Position numbers and translations under genes: made by a program. Positions 44,870 to 54,668 of a stretch of 64,000 nt of DNA are shown piece by piece. Where the stretch lies: contig NZ_RCZJ01000005.1 in NCBI RefSeq assembly GCF_006438845.1, positions 62,001 through 126,000 of the forward strand, written 5' to 3'. Below the pieces are notes generated by a model. The model saw nothing but the letters and a program-made list of their open reading frames with translations. It was not told the DNA's origin and did not search any database. Source of the DNA: Variovorax ginsengisoli. GTDB taxonomy: Bacteria > Pseudomonadota > Gammaproteobacteria > Burkholderiales > Burkholderiaceae_C. Positions within the stretch are counted from its first letter, which is position 1. Each line of letters opens with the position of its first letter.

Positions 44870-45745
44870 ATGACCGACTTCGACCTCAACGCCACCATCG
44901 CCCGTTTGTTCGTCTACCCGATCAAGTCCTGCGCGGGCGTTGAACTGCCCGAAGTGCTGCTCACCGAAACCGGCCTGGAGTTCGACCGCGCATGGATGGT
45001 GGTCGGCGCCGACGGCGAGTTTGTCAGCCAGCGCGAGCTGCCGCGCATGGCGCTGATCCGCCCGCAGATGAAGCAGATGGAGATGGTGCTGCGCGCGCCC
45101 GGCATGCTGGCGCTGCATATCGCCTTCGACCGCGTCGAGAAGCCAGTGCGGGTGAAGGTCTGGCGCGACGAGGTGGCGGCCTATGACATGGGCGACATTG
45201 CCGCGCAGTGGTTCAGCGATTTTCTGTCGGAGCCGAGCAAGCCGCAGGCCTTGCGCCTGGTGCGCTTCGACCCCGAGCACAAGCGGCTGTCGAACATGAC
45301 ATGGACCCAGGGCGTGGAGGCGCAGAACCAGTTCGCCGATGGCTTCCCACTGTTGGTGGCCAGCCAGAAGTCGCTCGACGAGCTCAACGAAAAACTGGTC
45401 GCTGCCGGCCACATGGCGGTTGGCATGGAACGCTTCCGCCCGAACATCGTGCTCGCCGGCATCGAGGCGCAGGACGAGGACCGCGTCGAGACGATGCACA
45501 TCGCCACGGCCGAGGGTGGCGCGCGCATCGCGCCGGCCAAGCCCTGCACGCGCTGTCCCATTCCCGACATCGACCCGGCGACAGCCATCTCGACGCCCGA
45601 GGTCAGCGACATGCTGCGCGCCTACCGCGCCAACGCGTGGGTCGACGGCGCCATCACCTTCGGCATGAACTGCATCGTGCTCGACGGCATCGAGCATCTG
45701 CTCAAGGTGGGCCAGCCGGTCGGTGCCAACTACCGTTTCGAATAA
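44870..45745 (+). CDS. MOSC-domain protein with N-terminal beta-barrel (YcbX-like)
   Basis: 291 residues. The N-terminal MOSC beta-barrel domain (about 10-120; RLFVYPIKSCAGVEL) precedes the MOSC domain (about 135-285) with the conserved Cys segment AKPCTRCPIPDID, which in this superfamily coordinates the molybdenum cofactor. Relatives reduce N-hydroxylated compounds. No ferredoxin domain is fused here, unlike in E. coli YcbX, so an external electron donor would be needed. The protein is cytoplasmic. It is divergent from the ubiH-like gene by 88 nt. Confidence 0.9.
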   Translation: MTDFDLNATIARLFVYPIKSCAGVELPEVLLTETGLEFDRAWMVVGADGEFVSQRELPRMALIRPQMKQMEMVLRAPGMLALHIAFDRVEKPVRVKVWRDEVAAYDMGDIAAQWFSDFLSEPSKPQALRLVRFDPEHKRLSNMTWTQGVEAQNQFADGFPLLVASQKSLDELNEKLVAAGHMAVGMERFRPNIVLAGIEAQDEDRVETMHIATAEGGARIAPAKPCTRCPIPDIDPATAISTPEVSDMLRAYRANAWVDGAITFGMNCIVLDGIEHLLKVGQPVGANYRFE

Positions 45746-45764
45746 GCGACAAACACCCCGGCCC

Positions 45765-45770
45765 TAAAAT
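45765..45770 (+). promoter_or_regulatory. candidate -10 box (TAAAAT) of ychF
   Basis: TAAAAT stands 25 nt before the ychF ATG, in a 50-nt gap, and is followed by an AGAGGA ribosome-binding site. No good -35 hexamer at 16-18 nt was seen, so support is weak. Confidence 0.3.
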
Positions 45771-45795
45771 CGCCGGTTGATTCCAGAGGACCTCC

Positions 45796-46887
45796 ATGAG
45801 TTTGCAATGCGGCATCGTCGGCCTGCCCAACGTCGGTAAATCCACCCTTTTCAATGCGCTGACCAAGGCCGGCATCGCGGCGGAGAACTATCCGTTCTGC
45901 ACCATCGAGCCGAACACCGGCGTGGTCGAGGTGCCCGATCCGCGGCTCGACCAGCTCAGCGAGATCGTCAAGCCCGAGCGCGTGGTCCCGGCCATCGTCG
46001 AGTTCGTCGACATCGCGGGCCTGGTGGCCGGCGCAAGCACGGGCGAAGGCCTGGGCAACAAGTTCTTGGCCCACATCCGCGAGACCGACGCCACGGTCAA
46101 CGTGGTGCGCTGCTTCGACGACGACAACGTGATCCACGTGGCCGGCAAGGTCGACCCGATCTCGGACATCGAGGTGATCCAGACCGAGCTCTGCCTGGCC
46201 GACCTCGCCACGGTCGAGAAGGCGCTGCACCGCCACACCAAGGTCGCCCGCTCGGGCGACAAAGACGCGCAGAAGCTGGTTGGCCTGCTCGAGCGCTGCC
46301 AGAAGGCGCTCAACGAGAACATCCCCGTGCGCGCGCTGGAGTTCACGAAGGAAGAGCAGCCGCTGGTGAAGACCTTCACCCTGATCACCGCGAAGCCGGC
46401 AATGTTCGTCGCCAACGTGGCCGAGGACGGTTTCGAGAACAACCCTTACCTCGATCGCCTGCGCGACTATGCCGACAAGCAGAAGGCTCCCGTGGTGGCG
46501 ATCTGCGCCAAGATCGAAGCCGAGCTTTCGGAAATGGACGACGAGGACAAGAAGATGTTCCTCGCCGAGATCGGCCAGGACGAACCCGGCCTGAACCGCC
46601 TGATCCGCGCCGCCTACAAGCTGCTGGGCCTGCAGACCTACTTCACCGCCGGCGTGAAGGAAGTGCGTGCCTGGACCATCCACATCGGCGACACCGGCCC
46701 GCAGGCGGCCGGCGTGATCCACGGCGACTTCGAAAAGGGCTACATCCGCGCCCAGACCATCTCCTTCGACGACTACATCGCCTTCAAGGGCGAGCAGGGC
46801 GCCAAGGACGCGGGCAAGATGCGCGCCGAGGGCAAGGAGTACGTCGTCAAGGATGGCGACGTGATGAATTTCCTGTTCAGCTCCTGA
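45796..46887 (+). CDS. ychF: redox-responsive ATPase YchF (Obg family)
   Basis: 363 residues. G1 is [15 protein letters not shown] at the N-terminus and G3 is [17 protein letters not shown]. The G4 position does not read NKxD, consistent with the ATP preference known for YchF/OLA1. A coiled-coil insert (about 130-200) and a C-terminal TGS domain (about 275-360) complete the family layout. YchF associates with ribosomes and takes part in stress responses. An AGAGGA site precedes the ATG. The GST gene follows after 18 nt. Confidence 0.96.
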   Translation: MSLQCGIVGLPNVGKSTLFNALTKAGIAAENYPFCTIEPNTGVVEVPDPRLDQLSEIVKPERVVPAIVEFVDIAGLVAGASTGEGLGNKFLAHIRETDATVNVVRCFDDDNVIHVAGKVDPISDIEVIQTELCLADLATVEKALHRHTKVARSGDKDAQKLVGLLERCQKALNENIPVRALEFTKEEQPLVKTFTLITAKPAMFVANVAEDGFENNPYLDRLRDYADKQKAPVVAICAKIEAELSEMDDEDKKMFLAEIGQDEPGLNRLIRAAYKLLGLQTYFTAGVKEVRAWTIHIGDTGPQAAGVIHGDFEKGYIRAQTISFDDYIAFKGEQGAKDAGKMRAEGKEYVVKDGDVMNFLFSS

Positions 46888-46905
46888 GCGTTCGCTGTCC
46901 AGACC

Positions 46906-47580
46906 ATGATCACTGTCCACCATCTCAACAACTCGCGCTCACAGCGCGTGCTCTGGTTGCTCGAGGAGCTCGAACTGCCGTACGAGATCGTTCACTACCA
47001 GCGCGATCCGAAGACGATGCTGGCGCCCCCCGAGCTCCGCAAGGTGCATCCGCTGGGCAAGTCGCCGGTGGTGACGACCGACGAAGGGTTGGTGCTGGCC
47101 GAGTCGGGTGCGATCATCGAGACGGTGATCGAGCGCTACGGCCAGGGGCGTCTTGCGCCTGCCACCGGCAGCGAGCAAGCGCTGCGCTACCGCTACTGGC
47201 TGCACTACGCCGAAGGTTCGGCGATGCCGCCGCTGCTGCTCAAGCTGATCTTCGACAAGATCGAGAACGCGAAGATGCCGTTCTTCATCAAGCCGATCGC
47301 CAAGGGCATAGCCGGCAAGGCCAAGGCTGGCTTCGTCTCGCCCAACATCCGCACGCACCTCGACTTCATGGAAGGCGAACTGGGCAGGAGCGACTGGTTT
47401 GCGGGCACCGAGTTCACGGGCGCGGACATCCAGATGAGTTTTCCCGTGGAGGCTGCGCGCGCACGTGGCGGCTTGGACGAGAGCCGCCCGCGGTTGATGG
47501 CTTGGCTCGCGCGCATTCATGCACGGCCGGCTTACCAGCGCGCGTTGGAGCGCGGCGGACCGTACGGCCTGCTGAGCTGA
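46906..47580 (+). CDS. glutathione S-transferase
   Basis: 224 residues. The N-terminal thioredoxin-like domain (about 1-80) has HHLNNSRSQRVLWLLEEL, with Ser as the likely glutathione-activating residue, and the glutathione-binding ESGAIIE. The all-helical C-terminal domain (about 90-215) has the usual ADIQMSFPVE capping box. It would conjugate or reduce small molecules with glutathione in the cytoplasm. The substrate is not predictable. It lies 18 nt after ychF and is convergent with the YqaA-like gene. Confidence 0.92.
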   Translation: MITVHHLNNSRSQRVLWLLEELELPYEIVHYQRDPKTMLAPPELRKVHPLGKSPVVTTDEGLVLAESGAIIETVIERYGQGRLAPATGSEQALRYRYWLHYAEGSAMPPLLLKLIFDKIENAKMPFFIKPIAKGIAGKAKAGFVSPNIRTHLDFMEGELGRSDWFAGTEFTGADIQMSFPVEAARARGGLDESRPRLMAWLARIHARPAYQRALERGGPYGLLS

Positions 47581-47614
47581 CATGCAGCGCGCGCCGCCTG
47601 GGCGCGCGAAATGA

Positions 47615-48085
47615 TCAGGATGGCCAGAGGTACAACAACGCCACCGTCATCGTGAGATAGCGCGCGAACTTGCCGATCGCCATGTAGACGACGCATGGCC
47701 AGAAAGGCAGTTTGAGCCAGCCGGCCACCGCGCAGAGCGGATCGCCCACCAGCGGTAGCCAGCTCAGCAGGCAGGCCTTGGGGCCGAGCCGCTCGAGCCA
47801 GCCCAGCACCCTGACATGGTGCTTCGAGTTCGAATATTTGTCGGCCACCTTGTGGGCGCCGTAACCCATCCACCAGTCGACCATGCCGCCCAGCGTGTTG
47901 CCCACCGTCGCGACCGCGATGGCCGGCCAGAACATCTCGGGGTTGAGTTTGAGCAGCCCGAACAGGATGGGCTCGGAGCCCACCGGCAGCAGCGTGGCCG
48001 AGACGAAAGCCGCGAAGAAAAGGGTCGATAGTCCGTACTGCGGCAGCGCCAGCAGCGCCAAGATGGAGTCGAGCCAGGCTTGCAT
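47615..48085 (-). CDS. YqaA/DedA-like (VTT) membrane protein
   Basis: 156 residues with about four hydrophobic segments. The stretch FVSATLLPVGSEPILFGLL, then VGNTLGGMVDWWMG and the later SWLPLVGDPLCAVAGWL, match small members of the SNARE-associated/VTT superfamily represented by E. coli YqaA. Larger relatives (DedA) act in lipid flipping and envelope homeostasis; the role of the short members is not settled. It is transcribed alone, divergent from dusB. Confidence 0.9.
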   Translation of the reverse strand: MQAWLDSILALLALPQYGLSTLFFAAFVSATLLPVGSEPILFGLLKLNPEMFWPAIAVATVGNTLGGMVDWWMGYGAHKVADKYSNSKHHVRVLGWLERLGPKACLLSWLPLVGDPLCAVAGWLKLPFWPCVVYMAIGKFARYLTMTVALLYLWPS

Positions 48086-48177
48086 TTGCGTGGGAGTATA
48101 GGAAGGCCGCCGCAGGACGCGCGTGGGAGAGCGCGCCGCGCCGCGCCGCGCAATAGGGGAAGCCTGTACGCAAATCG

Positions 48178-48209
48178 TTTCAGCCCCTGAAATCGTCCGT
48201 GGCTACAAT
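48178..48209 (+). promoter_or_regulatory. dyad and candidate -10 box upstream of dusB
   Basis: TTTCAG-CCC-CTGAAA (48178-48192) is a perfect 6-bp dyad. TACAAT (48204-48209) follows, 50 nt before the dusB ATG. The dyad falls where a -35 region would be, so it could be an operator controlling dusB-fis-purH. No regulator is assigned. Confidence 0.38.
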
Positions 48210-48259
48210 CGTGCCTCATTTTTCAGCAGCTCCGCGCTCGCTCCTCCTTCCCCTCGACC

Positions 48260-49330
48260 ATGCACATCGGCCCCATCGCGCTGGAAAACCGCCTGTTCGT
48301 CGCGCCCATGGCCGGCGTGACCGACAGGCCTTTCCGTATGCTGTGCCGGCAGCTGGGCGCCGGGTACGCGGTCAGCGAGATGGTCACTTCGCGCAAGGAT
48401 CTGTGGGGCTCGCTGAAGACCTCGCGCCGCGCCGACCATGCGGGCGAGCCCGGCCCCATCGCGGTGCAGATCGCTGGCACCGATGCGGCCATGATGGCCG
48501 AGGCCACGCACTACAACATCGACCGCGGTGCGCAGATCATCGACATCAACATGGGTTGCCCGGCCAAGAAGGTGTGCAACAAGTGGGCCGGCTCGGCGTT
48601 GATGCGCGATGAGCCGCTGGCGCTGGAGATCGTGTGCGCGGTGGTCGACGCGGCCGCGCCGCACGGCGTGCCGGTCACGCTCAAGATGCGTACCGGCTGG
48701 AGCGCCGACCAGCGCAACGCCGTCAAGCTGGCGCGCGATTTCGAATCGGCCGGCGTGCAGATGCTCACGGTGCACGGCCGCACGCGCGAGCAGGGCTACA
48801 AGGGCGCCGCCGAGTACGACACGATCGCCGCCGTCAAGGCCGCGGTGCGCGTGCCGGTGGTGGCCAACGGCGACGTCACCAGCCCCGAGAAGGCGCGCGA
48901 CGTGCTCGCTGCCACCGGCGCCGATGCAGTGATGGTCGGCCGCGCGGCGCAGGGGCGACCCTGGATCTTTCGCGAGATCGCGCACTTCCTGGCGACGGGC
49001 ACGCACCTTGCACCACCGCTGGTGGCCGAAGTGCGCAAGCTGCTGCTCGACCATCTGCAGGAGCATTACGGCCTTTATGGGGAATACAGCGGCGTGCGCA
49101 CCGCGCGCAAGCACATTGGCTGGTACGTGCGCACGCTGCCCGGCGGCGAAGCCTTCAGAGCGCGCATGAACGCCATCGAAGACTGCGAGCAGCAACTGCG
49201 CGCGGTCTCCGACTATTTCGAGGGGTTGGCAGAGGGAATGGACCGCATTCCCGCGCACCGTGACGCCGACCTGGCCGATCACGCAGGCGATGCCGACGAG
49301 GAAGAGAAGGCGGCCACCGCCGCGCATTGA
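48260..49330 (+). CDS. dusB: tRNA-dihydrouridine synthase B
   Basis: 356 residues. It is an FMN-dependent TIM-barrel enzyme that reduces uridine to dihydrouridine in the tRNA D-loop. Family signatures are [12 protein letters not shown] (about residue 15), [10 protein letters not shown] with the catalytic Cys (about 95), the FMN-phosphate region [13 protein letters not shown] and the closing [16 protein letters not shown]-terminal helical RNA-binding domain follows, with an extra acidic tail (about 335-356). dusB directly precedes fis, the arrangement known from proteobacteria, and purH is appended to the same unit. Confidence 0.96.
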   Translation: MHIGPIALENRLFVAPMAGVTDRPFRMLCRQLGAGYAVSEMVTSRKDLWGSLKTSRRADHAGEPGPIAVQIAGTDAAMMAEATHYNIDRGAQIIDINMGCPAKKVCNKWAGSALMRDEPLALEIVCAVVDAAAPHGVPVTLKMRTGWSADQRNAVKLARDFESAGVQMLTVHGRTREQGYKGAAEYDTIAAVKAAVRVPVVANGDVTSPEKARDVLAATGADAVMVGRAAQGRPWIFREIAHFLATGTHLAPPLVAEVRKLLLDHLQEHYGLYGEYSGVRTARKHIGWYVRTLPGGEAFRARMNAIEDCEQQLRAVSDYFEGLAEGMDRIPAHRDADLADHAGDADEEEKAATAAH

Positions 49331-49347
49331 GAAGACGAGAAAGAGCC

Positions 49348-49584
49348 ATGAGCAAGAAGAACATCGACGAGTGCGTCAGGAACAGTCTCGACAGCTATTT
49401 CCGCGACCTGCGCGGCACCGAACCCGACGGCATGTACGAGATGCTCGTGCGCGTGGTCGAGAAGCCCTTGCTCGACGTCGTGATGGCGCGGGCGGAAGGC
49501 AACCAGTCGAAAGCCGCACAGTGGCTCGGCCTCAATCGAAACACGCTGCGCAAGAAGCTGGTCGAACACAAATTACTGAAATGA
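49348..49584 (+). CDS. fis: Fis-type nucleoid-associated regulator
   Basis: 78 residues, shorter than enterobacterial Fis (98), as is usual in betaproteobacteria. Nearly all of it is the Fis domain: a dimerisation helix pair (about 10-45) and a C-terminal helix-turn-helix [19 protein letters not shown] (about 55-73). It binds and bends DNA to adjust transcription of growth-related genes. The start ATG 49348 lies 17 nt after dusB. Its stop overlaps the first purH ATG (ATGA). Confidence 0.95.
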   Translation: MSKKNIDECVRNSLDSYFRDLRGTEPDGMYEMLVRVVEKPLLDVVMARAEGNQSKAAQWLGLNRNTLRKKLVEHKLLK

Positions 49585-51203
49585 CGAAGAACCCCATGGC
49601 ACTGACCGCACTCCTTTCCGTCTCCGACAAGACCGGCATCCTCGAATTCGCGCAGGCGCTGCATGCGCTGAACATCAAGCTGCTGTCCACCGGCGGCACC
49701 GCCAAGCTGCTGGCCGATGCCGGCCTGCCCGTCACCGAGGTGGCCGATCACACCGGCTTCCCCGAGATGCTCGACGGCCGCGTGAAGACGCTGCATCCGA
49801 AGATCCACGGCGGCCTGCTGGCGCGCCGCGATCTGCCCGCGCACGTCGCCGCGATCCAGGAACATCGCATCGACACCATCGACCTGCTGGTGGTCAACCT
49901 CTACCCGTTCGAGGCCACCGTCGCCAAGCCCGGCTGCACGCTCGAGGACGCGATCGAGAACATCGACATCGGCGGCCCCGCCATGGTGCGCAGCGCGGCC
50001 AAGAACTGGAAGGACGTCGGCGTGCTGACTGACGCGTCGCAATACGCCGTGGCACTGGCCGAACTCAAGGCCGACGGCAAGCTCAGCGACAAGACCAAGT
50101 TCGCGTTCAGCGTGGCCGCGTTCAACCGCATCGCCGATTACGACGGCGCGATCAGCGATTACCTGTCGGCCATCGATTTCGACGCCAGCATCGGCCAGCC
50201 CGCACCCAAGCGCACGCTGTTCCCGGCGCAGAGCAACGGCCGCTTCGTGAAGATCCAGGACTTGCGTTACGGAGAGAACCCGCACCAGCAAGCCGCGTTC
50301 TATCGCGACCTGTACCCGGCGCCGGGTTCGCTCGTGTCGGCCAAGCAGTTGCAGGGCAAGGAACTCAGCTACAACAACATCGCCGATGCCGACGCGGCGT
50401 GGGAATGCGTGAAGAGCTTCGACGTGCCCGCCTGCGTGATCGTGAAGCACGCGAACCCGTGCGGCGTCGCCATCGGCAAGGACGCGGCCGAGGCCTATTC
50501 AAAGGCCTTCAAGACCGACCCGACCTCGGCCTTCGGCGGCATCATCGCCTTCAACCGCCCGGTCGACGCCGACACCGCGCAGGCCATCGCCAAGCAGTTC
50601 GTCGAGGTCCTGATGGCGCCGGGCTACACGCCCGAGGCGCTCGAAGTGTTCCAGGCCACCAAGGCCAAGCTCAACGTGCGCGTGCTGGAGATCGCATTGC
50701 CCAAGGGCGGCGCGAGCGATTGGGACAACGGCCGCAATGCGATGGACGTCAAGCGCGTCGGCTCCGGCCTCTTGATCCAGACCGCCGACAACCACGAACT
50801 GGCCGCCGGCGATCTCAAGGTGGTCAGCAAGAAGCAGCCGACGCCGCAGCAGCTCGACGACCTGATGTTCGCCTGGAAGGTGGCGAAATACGTGAAGAGC
50901 AACGCCATCGTGTTCTGCGCCGACGGCATGACGATGGGCGTGGGCGCAGGGCAGATGAGCCGACTCGACTCGGCGCGCATTGCCAGCATCAAGGCCGAGC
51001 ATGCCGGCCTGTCGCTCCAGGGCACGGCGGTGGCGAGCGATGCCTTCTTCCCATTCCGCGACGGTCTCGACGTGGTGGTGGACGCGGGCGCGAGCTGCGT
51101 GATCCAGCCGGGCGGCTCGATGCGCGATCAGGAGGTCATCGACGCGGCCGACGAGCGCGGCGTGGTGATGGTGATGAGCGGCGTGCGCCACTTCCGGCAC
51201 TGA
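49581..51203 (+). CDS. purH: bifunctional AICAR transformylase / IMP cyclohydrolase
   Basis: Catalyses the last two steps of de novo IMP synthesis: formylation of AICAR with 10-formyl-THF, then ring closure. It has 540 residues from ATG 49581 (overlapping fis). ATG 49596 gives 535 and fits the usual N-terminus ([11 protein letters not shown]) equally well. The cyclohydrolase part covers about 1-200 and the transformylase part the remainder. The transformylase K-H motif is in [11 protein letters not shown], and the C-terminus has [13 protein letters not shown]. It ends before a strong terminator shared with hemL. Confidence 0.96.
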   Translation: MTKNPMALTALLSVSDKTGILEFAQALHALNIKLLSTGGTAKLLADAGLPVTEVADHTGFPEMLDGRVKTLHPKIHGGLLARRDLPAHVAAIQEHRIDTIDLLVVNLYPFEATVAKPGCTLEDAIENIDIGGPAMVRSAAKNWKDVGVLTDASQYAVALAELKADGKLSDKTKFAFSVAAFNRIADYDGAISDYLSAIDFDASIGQPAPKRTLFPAQSNGRFVKIQDLRYGENPHQQAAFYRDLYPAPGSLVSAKQLQGKELSYNNIADADAAWECVKSFDVPACVIVKHANPCGVAIGKDAAEAYSKAFKTDPTSAFGGIIAFNRPVDADTAQAIAKQFVEVLMAPGYTPEALEVFQATKAKLNVRVLEIALPKGGASDWDNGRNAMDVKRVGSGLLIQTADNHELAAGDLKVVSKKQPTPQQLDDLMFAWKVAKYVKSNAIVFCADGMTMGVGAGQMSRLDSARIASIKAEHAGLSLQGTAVASDAFFPFRDGLDVVVDAGASCVIQPGGSMRDQEVIDAADERGVVMVMSGVRHFRH

Positions 51204-51221
51204 ACGACTGCCGCGCCTGCA

Positions 51222-51253
51222 AAAAAGCCACTGCCTTCCGGCAGTGGCTTTTT
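51222..51253. terminator. bidirectional rho-independent terminator between purH and hemL
   Basis: A 14-bp stem (AAAAAGCCACTGCC and its complement) with a TTCC loop, flanked by A and T runs. It lies between two convergent genes and can stop both transcripts. Confidence 0.9.
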
Positions 51254-51267
51254 CATGTCCGACACGA

Positions 51268-52560
51268 TCAGTGTGCGGCGAGTGTCTTGAAGATCTGACG
51301 GGCCGCTTCGATGGTCGCTGCGATGTCTGCATCGCTGTGCGCGGCGCTCACGAAACCGGCTTCGTAAAGCGCCGGTGCGATGTAGACGCCACGGTCGAGC
51401 AGGCCATGGAACAGCGTGTTGAACCTCGCGTTGTCCGTGGTCATGACGGTCGCGTAGTTCTGTGGCAGTTCGTCGAACAGGAAGAAGCCGAACATGCCGC
51501 CCTCGCTGGCGACGCTGAAAGGCACACCTTCGGCGTCCGCTGCGCTTTTCAGGCCCTCGACCAGTGTGCGCGTCTTGGCAGACAGCGCTTCATAGAAGCC
51601 GGGCTTGGCGATTTCAGTGAGCGTCGCCAAGCCGCAGGCCGTGGCCACCGGGTTGCCCGACAGCGTGCCGGCCTGGTAGACCGCGCCGATCGGCGCGAGC
51701 TGCTCCATGATGGCGCGCGGCCCGCCGAAGGCCGCCAGCGGCATGCCGCCGCCGATGACCTTGCCGAGCACCGTGAGGTCGGGCGTGATGCCCAGCACGC
51801 CCTGCGCGCCGTGCAGGCCGACGCGGAAGCCTGTCATCACCTCGTCGAACACCAGCAACGCGCCGTGCTGCGTGCACAGCTCGCGGCAGCGCCGCGCGAA
51901 TTCGGGCGTCGCGCGCACGAAGTTCATGTTGCCGGCAATCGCCTCGATCATCAGGCAGGCCATGTCGTTGCCGTGCAGCGCAAATGCTTCCTCGAGTTGC
52001 GCGACGTTGTTGTACTCGAGCACGATCGTATGCTGCACGGCTTCGGGCGGCACGCCACCCGACGTCGGGTGGCCGAAGGTTGCAAGGCCCGAGCCAGCCT
52101 TCACCAGCAACGCGTCGGCATGGCCGTGATAGCAGCCCTCGAACTTGATGATGTGCTTGCGGCCGGTGGCGCCGCGCGCCAGGCGCAGTGCACTCATCGC
52201 GGCTTCGGTGCCCGAGCTGACGAGACGCACCATTTCCATGGACGGTACGAGCGCCAGGATGGCTTCGGCCAGCTCGATCTCGCGCTCGGTCGGCGCGCCG
52301 TACGAGAAGCCCTCGGTCACCGCCTTCTGCACCGCCTCGACCACCGCGGGATGCCCGTGGCCCAGGATCATCGGGCCCCAGGAGCCGATGTAGTCGATGT
52401 AGCGCTGGTCGTTGGCGTCCCAGAAGTACGCGCCTTGTGCGCGGGTGATGAAGCGCGGCGTGCCGCCCACGGCCTTGAAGGCGCGCACCGGCGAGTTGAC
52501 GCCGCCGGGGATGACGGTGCGGGCGCGTTCGAACAGGCGTTGGTTGTTGTCGATGGTCAT
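51268..52560 (-). CDS. hemL: glutamate-1-semialdehyde 2,1-aminomutase
   Basis: 430 residues. This PLP enzyme converts glutamate-1-semialdehyde to 5-aminolevulinate in the C5 route of tetrapyrrole synthesis. Signatures are [10 protein letters not shown] near the N-terminus, [24 protein letters not shown], and the PLP-Lys segment [17 protein letters not shown] (about residue 265). The ATG at 52560 fits family length. It is the second gene of a thiD-hemL pair, 4 nt apart. Confidence 0.97.
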   Translation of the reverse strand: MTIDNNQRLFERARTVIPGGVNSPVRAFKAVGGTPRFITRAQGAYFWDANDQRYIDYIGSWGPMILGHGHPAVVEAVQKAVTEGFSYGAPTEREIELAEAILALVPSMEMVRLVSSGTEAAMSALRLARGATGRKHIIKFEGCYHGHADALLVKAGSGLATFGHPTSGGVPPEAVQHTIVLEYNNVAQLEEAFALHGNDMACLMIEAIAGNMNFVRATPEFARRCRELCTQHGALLVFDEVMTGFRVGLHGAQGVLGITPDLTVLGKVIGGGMPLAAFGGPRAIMEQLAPIGAVYQAGTLSGNPVATACGLATLTEIAKPGFYEALSAKTRTLVEGLKSAADAEGVPFSVASEGGMFGFFLFDELPQNYATVMTTDNARFNTLFHGLLDRGVYIAPALYEAGFVSAAHSDADIAATIEAARQIFKTLAAH

Positions 52561-52564
52561 TTGA

Positions 52565-53488
52565 TCAGTGGCGGGTGTCGTGGGGTGGCAGGGCGAAGTC
52601 GGGCGGTTCGTCCGCTTCGTCATCGTCGTCTTCGTCTTCAGGCTGAGCCCAGAAGAGCCGATCGGGCAGCACGTGGCCCATGCCGGGACGGAAGCCGGCG
52701 TCGAGGCATCGGTCCATGTAGCTCAGTGCCTCCGAGGCGGCGGCGGGCAGATCGGTGCCGCTCGCCAGCAATGCGGCGAGCGCGGCCGACAGCGTGTCAC
52801 CGGCGCCTGCGAAGACCGCTTCGAGCCGCTCGTACTTCTCGCTCGCAAGCACCGACTGCGGCGAGGCCAGCACGTTGTCGATGAACTGGTCGGGCAGCAT
52901 GATGCCTGTGACCAGTGTGTAGGGCGTGCCCTGCTCGCCCGCTGCACGCGCGATGTCGCGGGCGGTGGGCGGTTTCTCGCCGGCCCAGTCGGGCAGCAGC
53001 CACCGCCATAGCGTGCTGTGGTTGCCGACCAGCACCGTGGTCTGCGGCAGCACCAGTTCTCGGAACGCGTCGAGGTAGCTCTCGATCTGGTTCTCGTCCC
53101 ACCATGACAGGTTGGGCATGTACGCCACCACCGGCACGTCCGGGTAGTCGGTGGCGGTCTCCGCGATAGTGCTCAGCGTCTCGGGCGAGCCTACGAAGCC
53201 GACCTTGATCAGCTGCACCTCGACGTCTTCCAGGATGGCGCGGGTCTGCTCGGCCACGGCTTCCTCGTCGAACGCGAAGTGGTCGAACACCTCGGCGGTA
53301 TCGCGCGCATAGGCCCCGGTCACCACGCCGAGCATGTGAGCACCGACTGACGCGATGGCCAGCGCATCGCCGCCCAGTCCGCCGGCGCCGCTCGGGTCGC
53401 TGGCGTTGAAGACCAGCACGCAAGGTGGATTGAGATCGACTTCGAGTTCGGCCATTTCGCCCTCGGGGGGGTCGTTAAGATCAACCAT
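52565..53488 (-). CDS. thiD: hydroxymethylpyrimidine/phosphomethylpyrimidine kinase
   Basis: 307 residues from ATG 53488. Starts at TTG 53527 and ATG 53455 are also open. It belongs to the ribokinase-like ThiD family, which phosphorylates HMP and HMP-P in thiamine synthesis. The N-terminal substrate loop [14 protein letters not shown] and the C-terminal anion-hole motif [16 protein letters not shown] are intact. The acidic C-terminal tail (about 280-307) and modest overall resemblance to ThiD leave some doubt about the exact substrate. It starts the thiD-hemL unit and is divergent from rubredoxin. Confidence 0.82.
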   Translation of the reverse strand: MVDLNDPPEGEMAELEVDLNPPCVLVFNASDPSGAGGLGGDALAIASVGAHMLGVVTGAYARDTAEVFDHFAFDEEAVAEQTRAILEDVEVQLIKVGFVGSPETLSTIAETATDYPDVPVVAYMPNLSWWDENQIESYLDAFRELVLPQTTVLVGNHSTLWRWLLPDWAGEKPPTARDIARAAGEQGTPYTLVTGIMLPDQFIDNVLASPQSVLASEKYERLEAVFAGAGDTLSAALAALLASGTDLPAAASEALSYMDRCLDAGFRPGMGHVLPDRLFWAQPEDEDDDDEADEPPDFALPPHDTRH

Positions 53489-53598
53489 GCCGCAGGTGCT
53501 CGCAGGGGGTAGTAGGGAAGTTTTCAACCATCCCTTGAAGGCAGCACCGGGGTGGCAGATGTGAGACGGTCGTCATGTATTTTCGTGATACGTCTAGA

Positions 53599-53604
53599 TA
53601 CAAT
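53599..53604 (+). promoter_or_regulatory. candidate -10 box (TACAAT) for rubredoxin and possibly pilG
   Basis: TACAAT lies 34 nt before the rubredoxin ATG in the 150-nt divergent gap with thiD. The -35 position (TGTATT at 17 nt) is a poor match, so the call is tentative. Confidence 0.35.
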
Positions 53605-53638
53605 CGTTGCATTATGTGAACAAGGACTTTAAGCTGCG

Positions 53639-53809
53639 ATGAATACGAAAACCTGGATGTGCCTGATTTGCGGGTGGATCTACGACGAAGCGGCTGGGGT
53701 ACCAGAGGATGGTATTGCGCCCAACACGGCGTGGGCAGACGTTCCGATGAACTGGACGTGCCCCGAGTGTGGCGCACGCAAGGAAGACTTCGAGATGGTC
53801 GAGATCTGA
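53639..53809 (+). CDS. rubredoxin
   Basis: A 56-residue iron protein with a single Fe(Cys)4 site: C8 and C11 in CLICG, and C41 and C44 in CPECG. The usual aromatic core residues (W6, Y15, W39) and the DVP segment are present. Rubredoxins carry single electrons, for example to alkane hydroxylases or oxygen/superoxide-detoxifying enzymes. No such partner is nearby. It stands between thiD and pilG, 76 nt before pilG on the same strand, and may be co-transcribed with the pilus signalling genes. Confidence 0.96.
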   Translation: MNTKTWMCLICGWIYDEAAGVPEDGIAPNTAWADVPMNWTCPECGARKEDFEMVEI

Positions 53810-53885
53810 AAGCATGGCATAGGTGACACCCGGCGCGGCGCAAGCCCGTCGGTCGAAGGAAGTCTCATACGAGGAGCGTGTGCCA

Positions 53886-54287
53886 ATGAGCACGAATGGG
53901 TCCGGTTACAAGGTGCTGGTCATCGACGACAGCAACACCATTCGGCGCAGCGCCGAGATTTTCCTCAAGCAGGGCGGTCATGAGGTTTTGCTGGCGGAAG
54001 ACGGCTTCGACGCGCTTTCGAAAGTCAACGATCACAAGCCGCACCTGATCTTCTGCGACATCCTGATGCCGCGCCTCGACGGTTATCAGACCTGCGCCAT
54101 CATCAAGCGCAACGCCGATTTCTCCAACGTGCCGGTCGTCATGCTGTCCTCCAAGGACGGCGTCTTCGACAAGGCGCGCGGCCGCATGGTGGGGTCTCAG
54201 GACTATCTCACCAAGCCCTTCACCAAGGACCAGCTGCTGCAGGCCGTGCAGCAGTTCGGCATCGTTCAGCAGAAAGAGGCGCAGTGA
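53886..54287 (+). CDS. pilG: type IV pilus response regulator PilG
   Basis: A stand-alone receiver domain of 133 residues with acidic pair D14/D15, phospho-acceptor D58 (FCDILMP), and the conserved Ser and Lys of the family (LSSKDG, TKPF). In the Pil-Chp system PilG, phosphorylated by the PilL/ChpA kinase, promotes pilus extension. The ATG at 53886 gives the family start MSTNGSGYKVLVIDDS. Its stop overlaps the pilH start by 1 nt. Confidence 0.93.
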   Translation: MSTNGSGYKVLVIDDSNTIRRSAEIFLKQGGHEVLLAEDGFDALSKVNDHKPHLIFCDILMPRLDGYQTCAIIKRNADFSNVPVVMLSSKDGVFDKARGRMVGSQDYLTKPFTKDQLLQAVQQFGIVQQKEAQ

Positions 54288-54652
54288 TGCCCATTCACAA
54301 AGTGCTCGTGGTCGACGACTCGAAGACCGAACTCCTTTTTCTCACAGATTTGCTGCAGAAGAACGGCTTTTCGGTCAAGACCGCCGAGAACGCGGACGAC
54401 GCGATGCGCCGCCTCGAGGAAGAGCAACCGGACCTGATCCTGATGGACGTCGTGATGCCCGGGCAGAACGGCTTCCAGCTCACGCGTGCCATTGCCCGGA
54501 ACCCGCAGTACGCGGACGTGCCGATCATCCTGTGCACCAGCAAGAACCAGGAAACCGATCGTGTGTGGGGCATGCGCCAAGGCGCTCGCGACTACATCGT
54601 GAAGCCGGTCAACGCCGCCGAGCTGATGGCGAAGATCAGCGCGCTCGCCTGA
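54287..54652 (+). CDS. pilH: type IV pilus response regulator PilH
   Basis: A stand-alone receiver of 121 residues with phospho-acceptor D54 (LMDVVMPGQNGF) and the conserved CTSK and VKPV motifs. PilH usually counteracts PilG, acting in retraction or as a phosphate sink. It starts at ATG 54287 in a TGATG junction with pilG. A GTG one codon upstream is possible. pilI follows 16 nt later. Confidence 0.93.
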   Translation: MPIHKVLVVDDSKTELLFLTDLLQKNGFSVKTAENADDAMRRLEEEQPDLILMDVVMPGQNGFQLTRAIARNPQYADVPIILCTSKNQETDRVWGMRQGARDYIVKPVNAAELMAKISALA

Positions 54653-54668
54653 GCGCCGGCCGCCGTCC

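Noticed and set aside
47587-47612. GC-rich hairpin between the GST and YqaA-like genes as a terminator
   Set aside because: A GCGCGC-type stem is possible but there is no T run on either strand, so termination is not supported.
51244-52884. A 546-codon plus-strand frame opposite hemL and thiD
   Set aside because: hemL and thiD are well supported on the minus strand; the opposite product is low-complexity.
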